Shown here: positions 17,572 to 26,200 of the stretch, piece by piece
Numbering within the stretch: the first letter of the stretch is position 1
How the letters are laid out: each line of letters begins with the position of its first letter
Assembly (NCBI RefSeq): GCF_041737375.1
Contig: NZ_JBGSRV010000010.1
Span: 248,001-312,000, forward strand
Source of the DNA: Vampirovibrio sp041737375
GTDB lineage: Bacteria > Cyanobacteriota > Vampirovibrionia > Vampirovibrionales > Vampirovibrionaceae
Length of the DNA stretch: 64,000 nt
Reading direction: 5' to 3'
Position numbers and translations under genes: made by a program
Notes under the pieces: generated by a model
The model's database searches: none
What the model was told of the DNA's origin: nothing
What the model saw: the letters and a program-made list of their open reading frames with translations, nothing else

Positions 17572-18384
17572 GTGAGCGGCCCGCCAACCAGAACCTCGTC
17601 TGAGGATATTTTTTCCAGTGTATTGGAAGAAATGCTGCATAACTACCTGATTTCCGATCTGGACGCCCAAAGTAAAGAAAAATTGCGCGATCAAATTGTG
17701 GCCAGAGTCATGCCTTACGTCAAAAAAATCGCGCATGGCCTGGCCCGTCGAAGCAGCGACCCGGTTGAAGATTTAATGCAGGTTGGCAATATTGGACTGC
17801 TCAAAGCCATTGATAAGTTTAATCCACTGGTGGGCAGCAGCTTTAAAACGTATGCCACCTATTTTATTACCGGGGAAATTCGCCATTACCTGCGGGACAA
17901 AACGGCCATGATTAAAGCGCCCCGTCAAATGTATGAGCTTTACTACCGCATTAACCAGATTATCCAAAAACTGACCGAGCATTTAGGGCGCACCCCCACC
18001 GATATTGAAATTGCGGAAGAATTACAATGCCCGGTTACCAAAGTTACACAGGCCCAGGATATTGAACGGCGCCGTTTGCCGGTTTCGCTCGATCAATTTA
18101 TGGTGAACGACAACGGCGGCAGTGAAACCGTTTACCTGGAACGACTGGTGGACCACACCCAAACCGAATTAACCGAAACGCATGAAAACCGCATGCTGTT
18201 AGAACAAGCCATGTTTACCCTGAAAGAAGATCTTCAGGACGTGGTTAAAATGACTTATTACGAAGATTTGAGCCAAACCGAAATTGCCGAGCGGCTGGGT
18301 ATTTCACAAATGCAAGTCAGTCGCAGGCTTCGTAAAGCCCTGGAACTGCTTTCCAAAAACCTGAAAACGGACAAGCCTGCCTAA
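17572..18384 (+). CDS. RNA polymerase sigma factor, SigF/SigB-like (group 3)
   Basis: 270 aa from a GTG, with AGAGGA 10 bases upstream. Region 2 (about 40-112) holds DPVEDLMQVGNIGLLKAIDKFNP and SFKTYATYFITGEIRHYLRD, the latter typical of SigB/SigF factors. Region 3 covers about 118-200 and region 4 (215-265) the helix-turn-helix LSQTEIAERLGISQMQVSRR. Region 1.1 is absent. In cyanobacteria SigF controls pilus and surface genes, and the next gene here is the prepilin peptidase. No anti-sigma factor is next to it. Confidence 0.88.
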   Translation: MSGPPTRTSSEDIFSSVLEEMLHNYLISDLDAQSKEKLRDQIVARVMPYVKKIAHGLARRSSDPVEDLMQVGNIGLLKAIDKFNPLVGSSFKTYATYFITGEIRHYLRDKTAMIKAPRQMYELYYRINQIIQKLTEHLGRTPTDIEIAEELQCPVTKVTQAQDIERRRLPVSLDQFMVNDNGGSETVYLERLVDHTQTELTETHENRMLLEQAMFTLKEDLQDVVKMTYYEDLSQTEIAERLGISQMQVSRRLRKALELLSKNLKTDKPA

Positions 18385-18441
18385 GGCAGCAAAAACACAG
18401 CGGCGTTCCCTTATTAAAAAGGCCCTGGAGAAACTTTAAGC

Positions 18442-19470
18442 GTGTCAGACCCTACCCTGCAAGCATTTTGGATGGTTTTTCTATTTGTTATCGGTCTGTG
18501 CGTTGGTAGTTTTCTCAATGTCATGGCCCTGCGCTTTCTGGCCGATGAACCTATTGTCCTGCCTCCCTCTCACTGCCCGCAATGCAACTCCCCACTGCGG
18601 GCCATCGATAATATTCCGGTGATCAGCTACTTATTGCTGGGTGGTCAGTGTCATTACTGCAAAACCCCCATCAGCATTCAGTACCCGCTGGTTGAACTGG
18701 CCACTGCCATGCTGTTTTGCGGAACCGTGTGGTTCTTTGGCCTGACTTGGCAAAGCGCCTTTTTGCTGTTCATGATTTCCAATTTGATCGTTATTTTTAT
18801 TACCGATCTCCGGGAAAGCCTTATTTTTAACTTCAATTCCATTTACATGCTCATTCCCGCCGGGTTGCTTTACAGCGTATTGAACCTTGGAAATACCGCC
18901 GGTACGGCTTTTACGCTGGATTTAGGGGCGCTGGTTCTACATGTACCAGAGGCCCTGATTTCCGCATTGATGGCCATGCTGATTTCGGTGGTGTTTTTTG
19001 AGGGCATGATTTTGTTCTCCCGCTTATGCTTTGGGACCGATGGATTTGGGCATGGCGATACCTTTTTAATGATGGGGGCCGGTGCTTTTTTAGGCTGGCC
19101 ATTAACCGTACTGGCCTTATTGCTCGGGTTTGTGGTTCAAACCATTCCCGCTATCCCCATGCTGGTGATTCAATGGATTAAAAACAAGCAGTACACCTCC
19201 CTTATTTCAGGAGCTGTGGCTCTGGCCGGTGGCGGCAGCCCGCTCATCCTGATGAACACCCCCTTTTCCCCGGAGTCCAAAACGCTGATCAGCCTGATTT
19301 GCCTGGTGATTTCGGTGATTGCCCTGATTGTATTTTTAAAACAGGTTCGCACCGCCCAAACCTTTACCTACTTGCCCTTGGGGCCTGCGTTGGTGTTGGG
19401 CATTCTGGTATCGCTGTTTTTTGGGCAGGATATCATCAGCCTGTATCAAGGCTATTTATTGCGCAACTAG
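18442..19470 (+). CDS. pilD: type IV prepilin peptidase, PilD-type (A24 family)
   Basis: 342 aa, GTG start. Polytopic membrane aspartyl protease that cleaves and may N-methylate prepilins. Visible: CVGSFLNVMALR near the N-terminus; the cytoplasmic zinc site Cys45, Cys48, Cys70 and Cys73 of the methylase domain; and the two catalytic aspartates, Asp122 (ITDLRE) and Asp206 in GHGD. The usual IP after the first Asp is replaced by IFN, a small deviation. The C-terminus adds two or three membrane helices beyond the usual eight, so it is longer than average. It probably serves the tad pilus and the prepilin at 43215. Confidence 0.92.
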   Translation: MSDPTLQAFWMVFLFVIGLCVGSFLNVMALRFLADEPIVLPPSHCPQCNSPLRAIDNIPVISYLLLGGQCHYCKTPISIQYPLVELATAMLFCGTVWFFGLTWQSAFLLFMISNLIVIFITDLRESLIFNFNSIYMLIPAGLLYSVLNLGNTAGTAFTLDLGALVLHVPEALISALMAMLISVVFFEGMILFSRLCFGTDGFGHGDTFLMMGAGAFLGWPLTVLALLLGFVVQTIPAIPMLVIQWIKNKQYTSLISGAVALAGGGSPLILMNTPFSPESKTLISLICLVISVIALIVFLKQVRTAQTFTYLPLGPALVLGILVSLFFGQDIISLYQGYLLRN

Positions 19471-19606
19471 GCCCTCAGCTTTTTGGGGATAAACGCTGAC
19501 CAATGGCCCTGACCACTGGCAAAACCCGCATCTTTATGCTAGCTTAATTGAGATTCATCAGTTTCAAAACGCCTTTCACCCACCACAAGGCACTGCGGAG
19601 TTAATC

Positions 19607-20257
19607 ATGCTGGCATTTCATTTGCTGAACCACCGGATTTTAGTGGATCCCGCTTACGGGCTGGACGTGCTAAACCACATGTGGGCCACCGAACCCGTTG
19701 GCACTACCAGCATCTTGCTGACCAGCATTGGCCTGTTGCTCACCCTGTCTTTTAAACTCATGGACTTTTTGTGGGATGTTTACAAGGAACAGGCCCGACA
19801 AGGCCGCCTGAAAGTGGAACTACTGGGGGAACAAACCAGTACCGGGGCATCATCACTGTGTAGCGTCATTTCCAATATTGGACGCGAACCCATTGTGGTT
19901 CGGGATATCGGCTACGCCAAGCCTCGCCTGATTGGCACCGAATTTGTTCGCCTGCAAGCCCAGAACTCACCGTTACCCCACGCCCTGAACGCCCGAGAGT
20001 TATTGCGGATTCACATCACAGAAGATGAGGCGGACCTGAGCAAGCTGGCCGGACAGTTCCGAGTCAAGGACTCTTTAGGGAAACTGTGGGAAGCGCCCGA
20101 TGGGGAAATAAAAAAGGCCCGCCGACAGTTAAAAGTACTGAAAGCCGCCATGGCCAAAATGCCAGCCCCAAGCCCGGACAACCAGCCGTTGCCCAACCCC
20201 CGCCATGCACTGCTGGAGCATTTGCAATCCAGCGCGCCCATTTCCACCCAAAATTAG
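19607..20257 (+). CDS. membrane-anchored protein of unknown function
   Basis: 216 aa. GGAG lies nine bases before the ATG. It has one hydrophobic segment (about 33-53), a short basic/acidic helix (LWDVYKEQARQGRLKVELL), then a beta-rich domain (SLCSVISNIGREPIVVRDIGY) resembling the C-terminal domain of many single-pass proteins of unknown function, and a Lys/Pro-rich tail. No catalytic motif is visible. It could share a transcript with pilD (136 bp gap). Confidence 0.7.
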   Translation: MLAFHLLNHRILVDPAYGLDVLNHMWATEPVGTTSILLTSIGLLLTLSFKLMDFLWDVYKEQARQGRLKVELLGEQTSTGASSLCSVISNIGREPIVVRDIGYAKPRLIGTEFVRLQAQNSPLPHALNARELLRIHITEDEADLSKLAGQFRVKDSLGKLWEAPDGEIKKARRQLKVLKAAMAKMPAPSPDNQPLPNPRHALLEHLQSSAPISTQN

Positions 20258-20297
20258 GCGGCGTCCCCACTTGGGGTGATCCTCTAATGGCTTGGCA

Positions 20298-20326
20298 ATG
20301 ACAGTTGCGCCCAGTTCCCCTATAAT
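20298..20326 (+). promoter_or_regulatory. sigma-70-type promoter of trpS
   Basis: ATGACA (20298-20303; 5 of 6 consensus), a 17-base spacer and a perfect TATAAT (20321-20326). The predicted start point is about four bases before the ATG at 20337. Confidence 0.75.
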
Positions 20327-20336
20327 AAGGGGCATT

Positions 20337-21392
20337 ATGACTGATATTTTCGCTTCCCCCTCCGCCACGGACATTTTAAACCTGAAAGAAATTGAAAAAC
20401 TGCCCGCATCAGCCAAGGTGGTCATGTCTGGTATGCGACCCACCGGCAAGTTGCATCTGGGGCATTACATGGGTGTGCTTAAAAACTGGATCGCCCTGCA
20501 AGAGCAATACCCGTGCTTCTTTTCCATCGCCGATTGGCATGCCCTGACCACCAAATACGATGACACCACCAGCTTGCGGGATAACATTCTGGAAATGGGC
20601 CTGGACTGGCTTGCGGCGGGGATTGATCCCCAAAAAGCCACCATGTTTGTACAATCTTCCATTCCTGAAATCGCCGAACTTCATTTGCTGCTGAGCATGA
20701 TCACCCCTGCCAAGTGGGTACAAACCGATCCCACCCTGAAAGATATGGTGGCCATGCTGCACGAAGATCTTTCTTACGGGCTTTTGGGCTACCCGGTATT
20801 GCAAACGGTTGATATTCTCTCAGTTCGGGCCGGTTTAGTGCCTGTGGGCAAGGATCAACTGGCTCATCTGGAAATCTCTCGTGACATTGCCCGCCGGTTT
20901 AACCACGTTTATCAAACGGCATTATTTGCCGAACCACGCCCCCTGTTAACCGAAACCCCTATGCTATTAGGTCTGGACGGGCGAAAAATGGGGAAATCTT
21001 ACAACAACGCTATTTTCCTGAGTGATTCAGCCGATGAAACCTGGGCCAAGGTTAAAACGGCCATTACCGATCCGGCCCGAATCAAACGCACCGATCCGGG
21101 AAACCCCGAACATTGCGAAGTGGTGTACAAGTATTATCAGGTTTTCGCTTCAGAAAACGCTCAAAATCTGGCCGCTGAAGAGTGCCGCACAGCCAGTCGG
21201 GGTTGTATGGATTGCAAAAAGCTGCTGGGCGAGATGATCAACGAGCAAATGGCCCCCATCAGAGAGCGACGCGCTTTATACGCCTCGGACAAATCTCAGG
21301 TTGAGCAATTGCTAAAAACAGGCTCCGAAAAAGCACGGGCCGAATGCCAGGAAACATTACGCCAAGTAAAAGCCCTGATGAAGCTTTTTTAG
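20337..21392 (+). CDS. trpS: tryptophanyl-tRNA synthetase
   Basis: 351 aa. Charges tRNA-Trp. The class I HIGH-type signature is LHLGHYMG after MSGMRPTGK, and the KMSKS loop is KMGKS (in GRKMGKSYNNAIFLSD). I chose the ATG at 20337, which leaves about 30 residues before the conserved core. An in-frame ATG at 20424 would give a family-standard N-terminus. The promoter lies so close that the ATG at 20337 would be almost leaderless. The alternative start would give an ordinary leader of about 90 nt. Confidence 0.94.
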   Translation: MTDIFASPSATDILNLKEIEKLPASAKVVMSGMRPTGKLHLGHYMGVLKNWIALQEQYPCFFSIADWHALTTKYDDTTSLRDNILEMGLDWLAAGIDPQKATMFVQSSIPEIAELHLLLSMITPAKWVQTDPTLKDMVAMLHEDLSYGLLGYPVLQTVDILSVRAGLVPVGKDQLAHLEISRDIARRFNHVYQTALFAEPRPLLTETPMLLGLDGRKMGKSYNNAIFLSDSADETWAKVKTAITDPARIKRTDPGNPEHCEVVYKYYQVFASENAQNLAAEECRTASRGCMDCKKLLGEMINEQMAPIRERRALYASDKSQVEQLLKTGSEKARAECQETLRQVKALMKLF

Positions 21393-21557
21393 GGGAAGAA
21401 AAAAGGAAACAGCGAATGTTACATTAACAAGCGCTGTCATAAGGGGACAATAAGGGACATTTTGTCTGTTGACGAATTCTTGTAAGGGCCACGCCAGCCT
21501 TCAACGTAAGCTGATGACATGACCCGGTATATCCTGTAGGAATCAATTCCAGGTGAA

Positions 21558-21824
21558 TTACGCACCCAGGAATAAATTGGTGCCTGAACCCGGGAATTGC
21601 GTAAACGGTTGCAGCGGCGCGTCAAAGAAACTTTGAAACGACGTATTAAACGAAAACGGGTTAAATTGCGGGTAAAAAGCGGTGTTTAAAGGCTGACCGC
21701 TTGAGAAAAAAATCAGTGCCCCAATATCTTGAGAAAAGGCGGCCCGTTGCCCGCTGGGCAAATTCGGAAATACGCCTTGAGTCAGAAAAGGGTTAGGAAA
21801 CGAAAAACCGCCAGGTACAGACAT
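21558..21824 (-). CDS. Phe/Pro-rich small protein of unknown function
   Basis: 88 aa, MSVPGGFSFPNPFLTQGVF at the N-terminus. The start at 21824 is fixed by a perfect GGAGGA eight bases upstream; the frame is open further upstream to 21878 but without a site. Phe, Pro, Gln, Ser and Gly dominate (repeated NPF, QPF, SFN) and there are almost no charges. There is no signal peptide and no clear membrane helix, although a GALIFF stretch is hydrophobic. The composition suggests a disordered or self-associating protein. It has its own promoter with an operator-like palindrome. Confidence 0.6.
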   Translation of the reverse strand: MSVPGGFSFPNPFLTQGVFPNLPSGQRAAFSQDIGALIFFSSGQPLNTAFYPQFNPFSFNTSFQSFFDAPLQPFTQFPGSGTNLFLGA

Positions 21825-21840
21825 TACTGTCCTCCATTCT

Positions 21841-21868
21841 TTTATATTGATAACGGATGAACCGTTAA
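21841..21868 (-). promoter_or_regulatory. promoter with operator-like palindrome before the Phe/Pro-rich gene
   Basis: Minus strand: TTAACG (21868-21863), a 16-base spacer and TATAAA (21846-21841). The palindrome TAACGG-atgaa-CCGTTA (21851-21867) fills the spacer and overlaps the -35, the usual place for a repressor site. Confidence 0.5.
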
Positions 21869-22008
21869 CTTCTCGCAAGAAAAATCGCTTCGATTATTTC
21901 TATGTAAGAATAGCTGCTCTCTTCTATAGAATAATAAAAACAATCCAACCTTGCTGATTGCGCTGATTCCATTTTTTGTAACAGTTTGATCACGAAACAG
22001 CACCATCA

Positions 22009-22042
22009 AGAGGCTTGCTTAGGCAAGGCCTCTGGGCTTTTT
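22009..22042 (+). terminator. orphan plus-strand terminator
   Basis: AGAGGCTTGC (22009-22018) pairs with GCAAGGCCTCT (22023-22033, one bulge) across TTAG, followed by GGGC and TTTTT. The nearest plus-strand gene, trpS, ends about 620 bp upstream, and genes on both sides of this stem run leftward. Confidence 0.5.
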
Positions 22043-22081
22043 CAAGCGGTTACCGGTAATCTCCCCACAAAAAAAGTGGGC

Positions 22082-22954
22082 TTAAAATGTTCTCCCGGGC
22101 TTGGAATTAAACAACTTGAACAATTCTTGCTGACTGCCTGCTGTTCCAAACAACCCGATAGACTGGTAATGATAGTTTTGGGCCAAGCCATTGGCCAGCA
22201 GCACTTCCAGCACATTTTGAGAAAAAACCACATCGTTTGGCCCTGCGGAACTAACCAGAATACGGGTTTGATAACAGGCATCCGACGTGGGTAAATTAGC
22301 ATCCAGCGCATGAAGCCCAATGCGAAAAGGCGGTTGAGCGTCCATGGGGCGCAAAGTTGCGTAATAACGCAGTAAAGCCTGACCCGACTCCATGCAATAT
22401 TGAATGGACTGGGACAAAGAGGGAAACTCCAACGTCATATAAGCAGGCGATTGCTCCAGGGTGCTGCCCAATTGGCGGGTAAAGGCCTTGGCCAACAACT
22501 CCCCACCTGCGGGGCAAAGGGCAAACTCATAACTGACATGAACCAGATAACGCCGGTTGGTGGCCACTTTTTTTTGATGACGGTTCTGAGCGTCCTGCAA
22601 CTTCTTTAACCGTTCTCTCTGCAAACCGGCATGTAATTGAATCTCTTGCTGCTGTTCGGTGGTTTTCAGATATTCGGAAATAAAATTCAACAGGAAAAAA
22701 GCCAGCGTGAAGGCAAAGGCCAACACCCCCTGTGTCATCGAAATTCGTTGCCCATTATAAAGAATGGGGGGCAGGTGAAACAGAGCGTCCAACGCCAGAT
22801 TCATGGGGTTTAAAAATTGGCTGATGTGGACCAGATGGGGATTGAGCAGCGGCACATTCACAATTAAAAGCAACCAGTGAAAAATAATCACGGGAGAAAT
22901 GACCGCGCATAGGGCGGCTAAAACATCGCAGGCAATATACAAAATTCGCAGCAT
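22082..22954 (-). CDS. membrane protein with degenerate nucleotidyl-cyclase-like C-terminus
   Basis: 290 aa from the ATG at 22954; a GTG at 23011 is an alternative, and neither has a good ribosome site. Residues 1-100 contain about three membrane helices, a layout slightly like YggT proteins. A coiled-coil-like Gln/Lys-rich linker (about 103-135) follows. The last 150 residues look like a class III cyclase fold: RIGLHALDAN, then CYQTRILVSSAGPNDVVFSQ, LLANGLAQNY and a final QELFKLF. The metal-binding Asp residues of active cyclases are not evident, so it is probably a sensor or scaffold rather than an enzyme (inference). Confidence 0.6.
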   Translation of the reverse strand: MLRILYIACDVLAALCAVISPVIIFHWLLLIVNVPLLNPHLVHISQFLNPMNLALDALFHLPPILYNGQRISMTQGVLAFAFTLAFFLLNFISEYLKTTEQQQEIQLHAGLQRERLKKLQDAQNRHQKKVATNRRYLVHVSYEFALCPAGGELLAKAFTRQLGSTLEQSPAYMTLEFPSLSQSIQYCMESGQALLRYYATLRPMDAQPPFRIGLHALDANLPTSDACYQTRILVSSAGPNDVVFSQNVLEVLLANGLAQNYHYQSIGLFGTAGSQQELFKLFNSKPGRTF

Positions 22955-23140
22955 AGGGTGGAAAATCAAACACTCGCTGGGCGCTGCCTGCTCACAGAAG
23001 ACACGGCCCACTCAGTACTCATTGGGAAATGACCTTACAAACTGCCCAAAACGCAGATTGTAATCAGCATACCCTGAAACCCCAAATAGAGGCGTCCTCT
23101 CAATGGGGGAGTATACGCCAGGCGGCGCTCAGCGTTCCAA

Positions 23141-24244
23141 TCAGTTTTGGCGGGGGTATTCCTGCACAATATTGTAGGCGGTATCCCTTTGGGCGGCATC
23201 AAACCCGCCTTGGTGAATCACCTTGAGCATTTCCGCAACGCTTTTGCGAGTGGGATTAATGCCGCATTGGGTTACCACGTTTTCTTCCAACAACAGGCCG
23301 CCCATATCATTGGCGCCCATTCTTAAAGCGGTTTGCCCGATTTTTAACCCTTGTGTAATCCAGGAGGCCCCAATATTGGGAATATTATCCAGCACAATAC
23401 GGGCCAAAGCGCTCACCTTCAGGTATTCAACCCCGGTGGCCGGGAGGTTGGGCAGTTTTTCCAGCTTGGTATTGGGCTTTTGAAAAGTCCAGGGAATAAA
23501 ACTGAGGAAACCGCCGGTTTTATCCTGCAAATTACGAATCTGGAACAGGTGATCCACAATATGCCAGTCTTCTTCCATCATGCCAAACATCATGGTAGCC
23601 GAAGTTTTAAGGCCCAGCCCGTGGGCCACTTCCATAACTTCCAGCCAGTCGTGGGTATTTACCTTTTTATGGCTCACTTTGCGCCGAATCTCATCGTGCA
23701 AAATTTCACCGCCCGCACCGGGAATCGAAGAAATACCCGCCTCGATTAACTGCTGAATGACCCATTCCAGACTTTTGCCGGTAATCACGGTCATATAAGC
23801 AATTTCGGTGGGGGAAAAAGAGTGAATGGTGAGGGTGGGGAAATCTTTGCGCAGATTCCGCACGATATCCAGATAATACTCAAAGGGCAAGTCCGGGTTT
23901 ACGCCGCCTTGCAGGAGTAGTTGGGTGCCTCCGGCTTCCACCAGTTCCCGGGTTTTCTCCTGAATCTGGGGATAATTCAAGGTGTAGGCGTCCGCATCCT
24001 CTTTATGCCGGTAAAAGCCACAGAACAGACAATCCACATTGCAAACGTTGGTATAGTTCACGTTGCGGTCAATGACAAAGGTAACCGGCTGGCCTTCGGG
24101 GTGAAACCGGCGTTTCACTTCTTCCGCCATAATGCCCAGCTCAAACAGGCTGGCTTCCCGAAGCAGGCGTAACGCCTCGTTTTCATCAATGCGGTTAGCG
24201 GGAGGCAGAATCGGAGAGGAGGAACTTTGGGCAATCGTTGACAT
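23141..24244 (-). CDS. mqnC: cyclic dehypoxanthinylfutalosine synthase MqnC
   Basis: 367 aa, the family size. Radical SAM enzyme of the futalosine pathway to menaquinone, cyclising dehypoxanthinylfutalosine. The [4Fe-4S] motif is CX3CX2C at Cys68, Cys72 and Cys75 within NVNYTNVCNVDCLFCGFYR. Also present: QGGVNPDLPFEYY, HSFSPTEI, GAGGEIL and FIPWTFQKPNT, all characteristic of MqnC rather than MqnE or CofH. No other mqn gene lies in the window. Its presence implies menaquinone-based respiration. Confidence 0.93.
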   Translation of the reverse strand: MSTIAQSSSSPILPPANRIDENEALRLLREASLFELGIMAEEVKRRFHPEGQPVTFVIDRNVNYTNVCNVDCLFCGFYRHKEDADAYTLNYPQIQEKTRELVEAGGTQLLLQGGVNPDLPFEYYLDIVRNLRKDFPTLTIHSFSPTEIAYMTVITGKSLEWVIQQLIEAGISSIPGAGGEILHDEIRRKVSHKKVNTHDWLEVMEVAHGLGLKTSATMMFGMMEEDWHIVDHLFQIRNLQDKTGGFLSFIPWTFQKPNTKLEKLPNLPATGVEYLKVSALARIVLDNIPNIGASWITQGLKIGQTALRMGANDMGGLLLEENVVTQCGINPTRKSVAEMLKVIHQGGFDAAQRDTAYNIVQEYPRQN

Positions 24245-24409
24245 CTGTCTGTGTTAGTATCCTATATGATTGCGGGCCTTATTTACGCATACCATAGCAG
24301 AAAAGCGCCCCATCCTGAATAAGCCACCTCATACAACCCCAATCAATTCTTACCCGCATTCTAATACTCTCGCACCACTCACCCAACTCAGGGAGCCTTC
24401 AGCCCATTT

Positions 24410-26119
24410 ATGGCCACCGATTTTAAAAAAACCGACAGCCGACCTTCCTACCGGCAAGATGAACATCAGGAAACCTATTTATATACGCCCGTAGCCCCCA
24501 ACCCCGATGCGCTGCGGGTGGCTATGGTGTATCCGGCCCCTTATCAAATTGCCATGTCCTCCTTGGGGTACATGATTTTGTTCAAACAACTAGACACCAA
24601 CCCCGATATTGACGCTCGGCGCATTTACGCGGACACCTTGCAGGAGCACAATCCCAAAGAGCTGGAGCTGATGGGCCTTTCCTTCGCCTTTGAGCTGGAT
24701 ATTGTGAAGGTTTTAGACATTTACGCCGAGTACCAGATTCCCATGTTCGCCAAAGACCGGGATCGCTCGCACCCCTTAATTTTTGCCGGTGGGCCGGTGC
24801 CCATGAGCAACCCGGAACCGTTCGCCGAGTTCTTTGACTTTTTCCTGATTGGAGAAGGCGAAGAGGTGATGGACACTTTGATGCACGTCTATCGCAAGTA
24901 CCGGCACCTTTCGGATCGGGAAGAATTGATTCACCGTCTGGCGGTAGAAGTACCGGGCTTGTACGCCCCCGGCATGTATGACATTCACTATGAAAGCCCG
25001 GATGGCCCCATTAGCGCCATCGTACCCAAGTACGAAGACATCCCGGCTCAGGTGGACAAACAACTGATTGCCAACATGGATGACTTTATTGCCCACACCC
25101 CCATTATTAGCGATAAGGCCATCTTCGCCAACACGCTGTTGGTGGAAGTAATGCGGGGCTGCGCCCACCGCTGCCGGTTCTGTCTGGCCAGCTACAGTAT
25201 GCTGGGGCCAATGGGTTCCGGCTTGCCTGCCGCACGGGGCGGCACCATTGAAAAAATTATTAAAATCATTGAAAACGGCATTCAATACACCGATAAAGTG
25301 GGCCTGCTGGGCGCGCTGGTGTCCGATCACCCGGAATTTCCAGCGCTGTGCGATTATCTGGATAGCAAGGAAGGACTGACCATTTCCTCTTCTTCCTTAA
25401 GGGTGGATACCATTACCGAGCAAATCGCCAATACCTTTAAAAAGGGCGGTCAAAAGCAACTGACCCTGGCCATTGAAACCGGCTCTGAGCGCATGCGCCG
25501 CCGGGTGAACAAGAATTTACGGCACGAGCAAATTCTGGAAGCCTCTGCCACTTTGGCCAAAGCAGGGCTGGAAGGCGTGAAGTTTTACGGCATGGTAGGC
25601 TTGCCCGATGAAACCGACAACGATGTTGAACTGTTGGCCGAGTTGCTGAAAGAAGTTCGCAAAGAGAATCCTAAGCTGAAAATCCATTTGGGCTGCAGCT
25701 CCTTTGTCCCCAAGGCGGGAACCCCCTTCCAGTGGCAACCAAAACTGGACAACAAAGCGGTGGATCACCGTTTTGAAATTTTGCGTAAAAAGCTTTTAAA
25801 AGTGGCTGATGTACGAGCCTCCAGCGCCAAATGGGATTACTTTCAGGCATTCCTCTCCCGAGGCGATCGCCGCCTCACCAAGCTGATTGTTCGGTTTTAC
25901 GAGCTGGGCGGCAGTCTGGGCTCAGTGAACCGGGCTTATAAAGAGCTGAAAAAAGAAGGTCAGGTGGATTTCCCGGACTTAGACTGGTACGCTCTTCGTG
26001 AGCGTCCCGAACACGAGATTTTGCCGTGGGAAATCATCAGCCTGGGTGTACCCAAGACCATTCTTTATAAAGAAGGCTTACCCCCTCCCGGATTTGAAAA
26101 CGCTGTTTTCAAGAACTAA
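24410..26119 (+). CDS. B12-binding-type radical SAM protein of unknown substrate
   Basis: 569 aa. The N-terminal 190 residues resemble a degenerate cobalamin-binding Rossmann domain (YPAPYQIAMSSLGYMILFKQ; FAGGPVPMSNPEPFAEFFD; IGEGEE). The radical SAM core follows, with CX3CX2C at Cys251, Cys255 and Cys258 (MRGCAHRCRFCLAS), then AIETGSERMRR and FYGMVGLPDETDND. The motifs match the widespread family related to TIGR03960-type proteins, which lack a proven reaction. The classic DxHxxG cobalamin motif is not seen. ATG at 24410, weak ribosome site. Confidence 0.8.
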   Translation: MATDFKKTDSRPSYRQDEHQETYLYTPVAPNPDALRVAMVYPAPYQIAMSSLGYMILFKQLDTNPDIDARRIYADTLQEHNPKELELMGLSFAFELDIVKVLDIYAEYQIPMFAKDRDRSHPLIFAGGPVPMSNPEPFAEFFDFFLIGEGEEVMDTLMHVYRKYRHLSDREELIHRLAVEVPGLYAPGMYDIHYESPDGPISAIVPKYEDIPAQVDKQLIANMDDFIAHTPIISDKAIFANTLLVEVMRGCAHRCRFCLASYSMLGPMGSGLPAARGGTIEKIIKIIENGIQYTDKVGLLGALVSDHPEFPALCDYLDSKEGLTISSSSLRVDTITEQIANTFKKGGQKQLTLAIETGSERMRRRVNKNLRHEQILEASATLAKAGLEGVKFYGMVGLPDETDNDVELLAELLKEVRKENPKLKIHLGCSSFVPKAGTPFQWQPKLDNKAVDHRFEILRKKLLKVADVRASSAKWDYFQAFLSRGDRRLTKLIVRFYELGGSLGSVNRAYKELKKEGQVDFPDLDWYALRERPEHEILPWEIISLGVPKTILYKEGLPPPGFENAVFKN

Positions 26120-26200
26120 TAAGCCCATTCAAACCAAACTACGCCTTCACACGGGCTTAATTTCCAATGGTTTAGCCGGGATGGCTCCCCTGAATTGCTT

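Noticed and set aside
21437..21625. 62-aa minus-strand ORF overlapping the Phe/Pro-rich gene end
   Set aside because: No ribosome site and overlap with a better-supported gene in the same direction.
26121..26158. AAGCCC/GGGCTT inverted repeat between converging genes as a terminator
   Set aside because: The loop is 26 bases and the stem only six, too weak to list.
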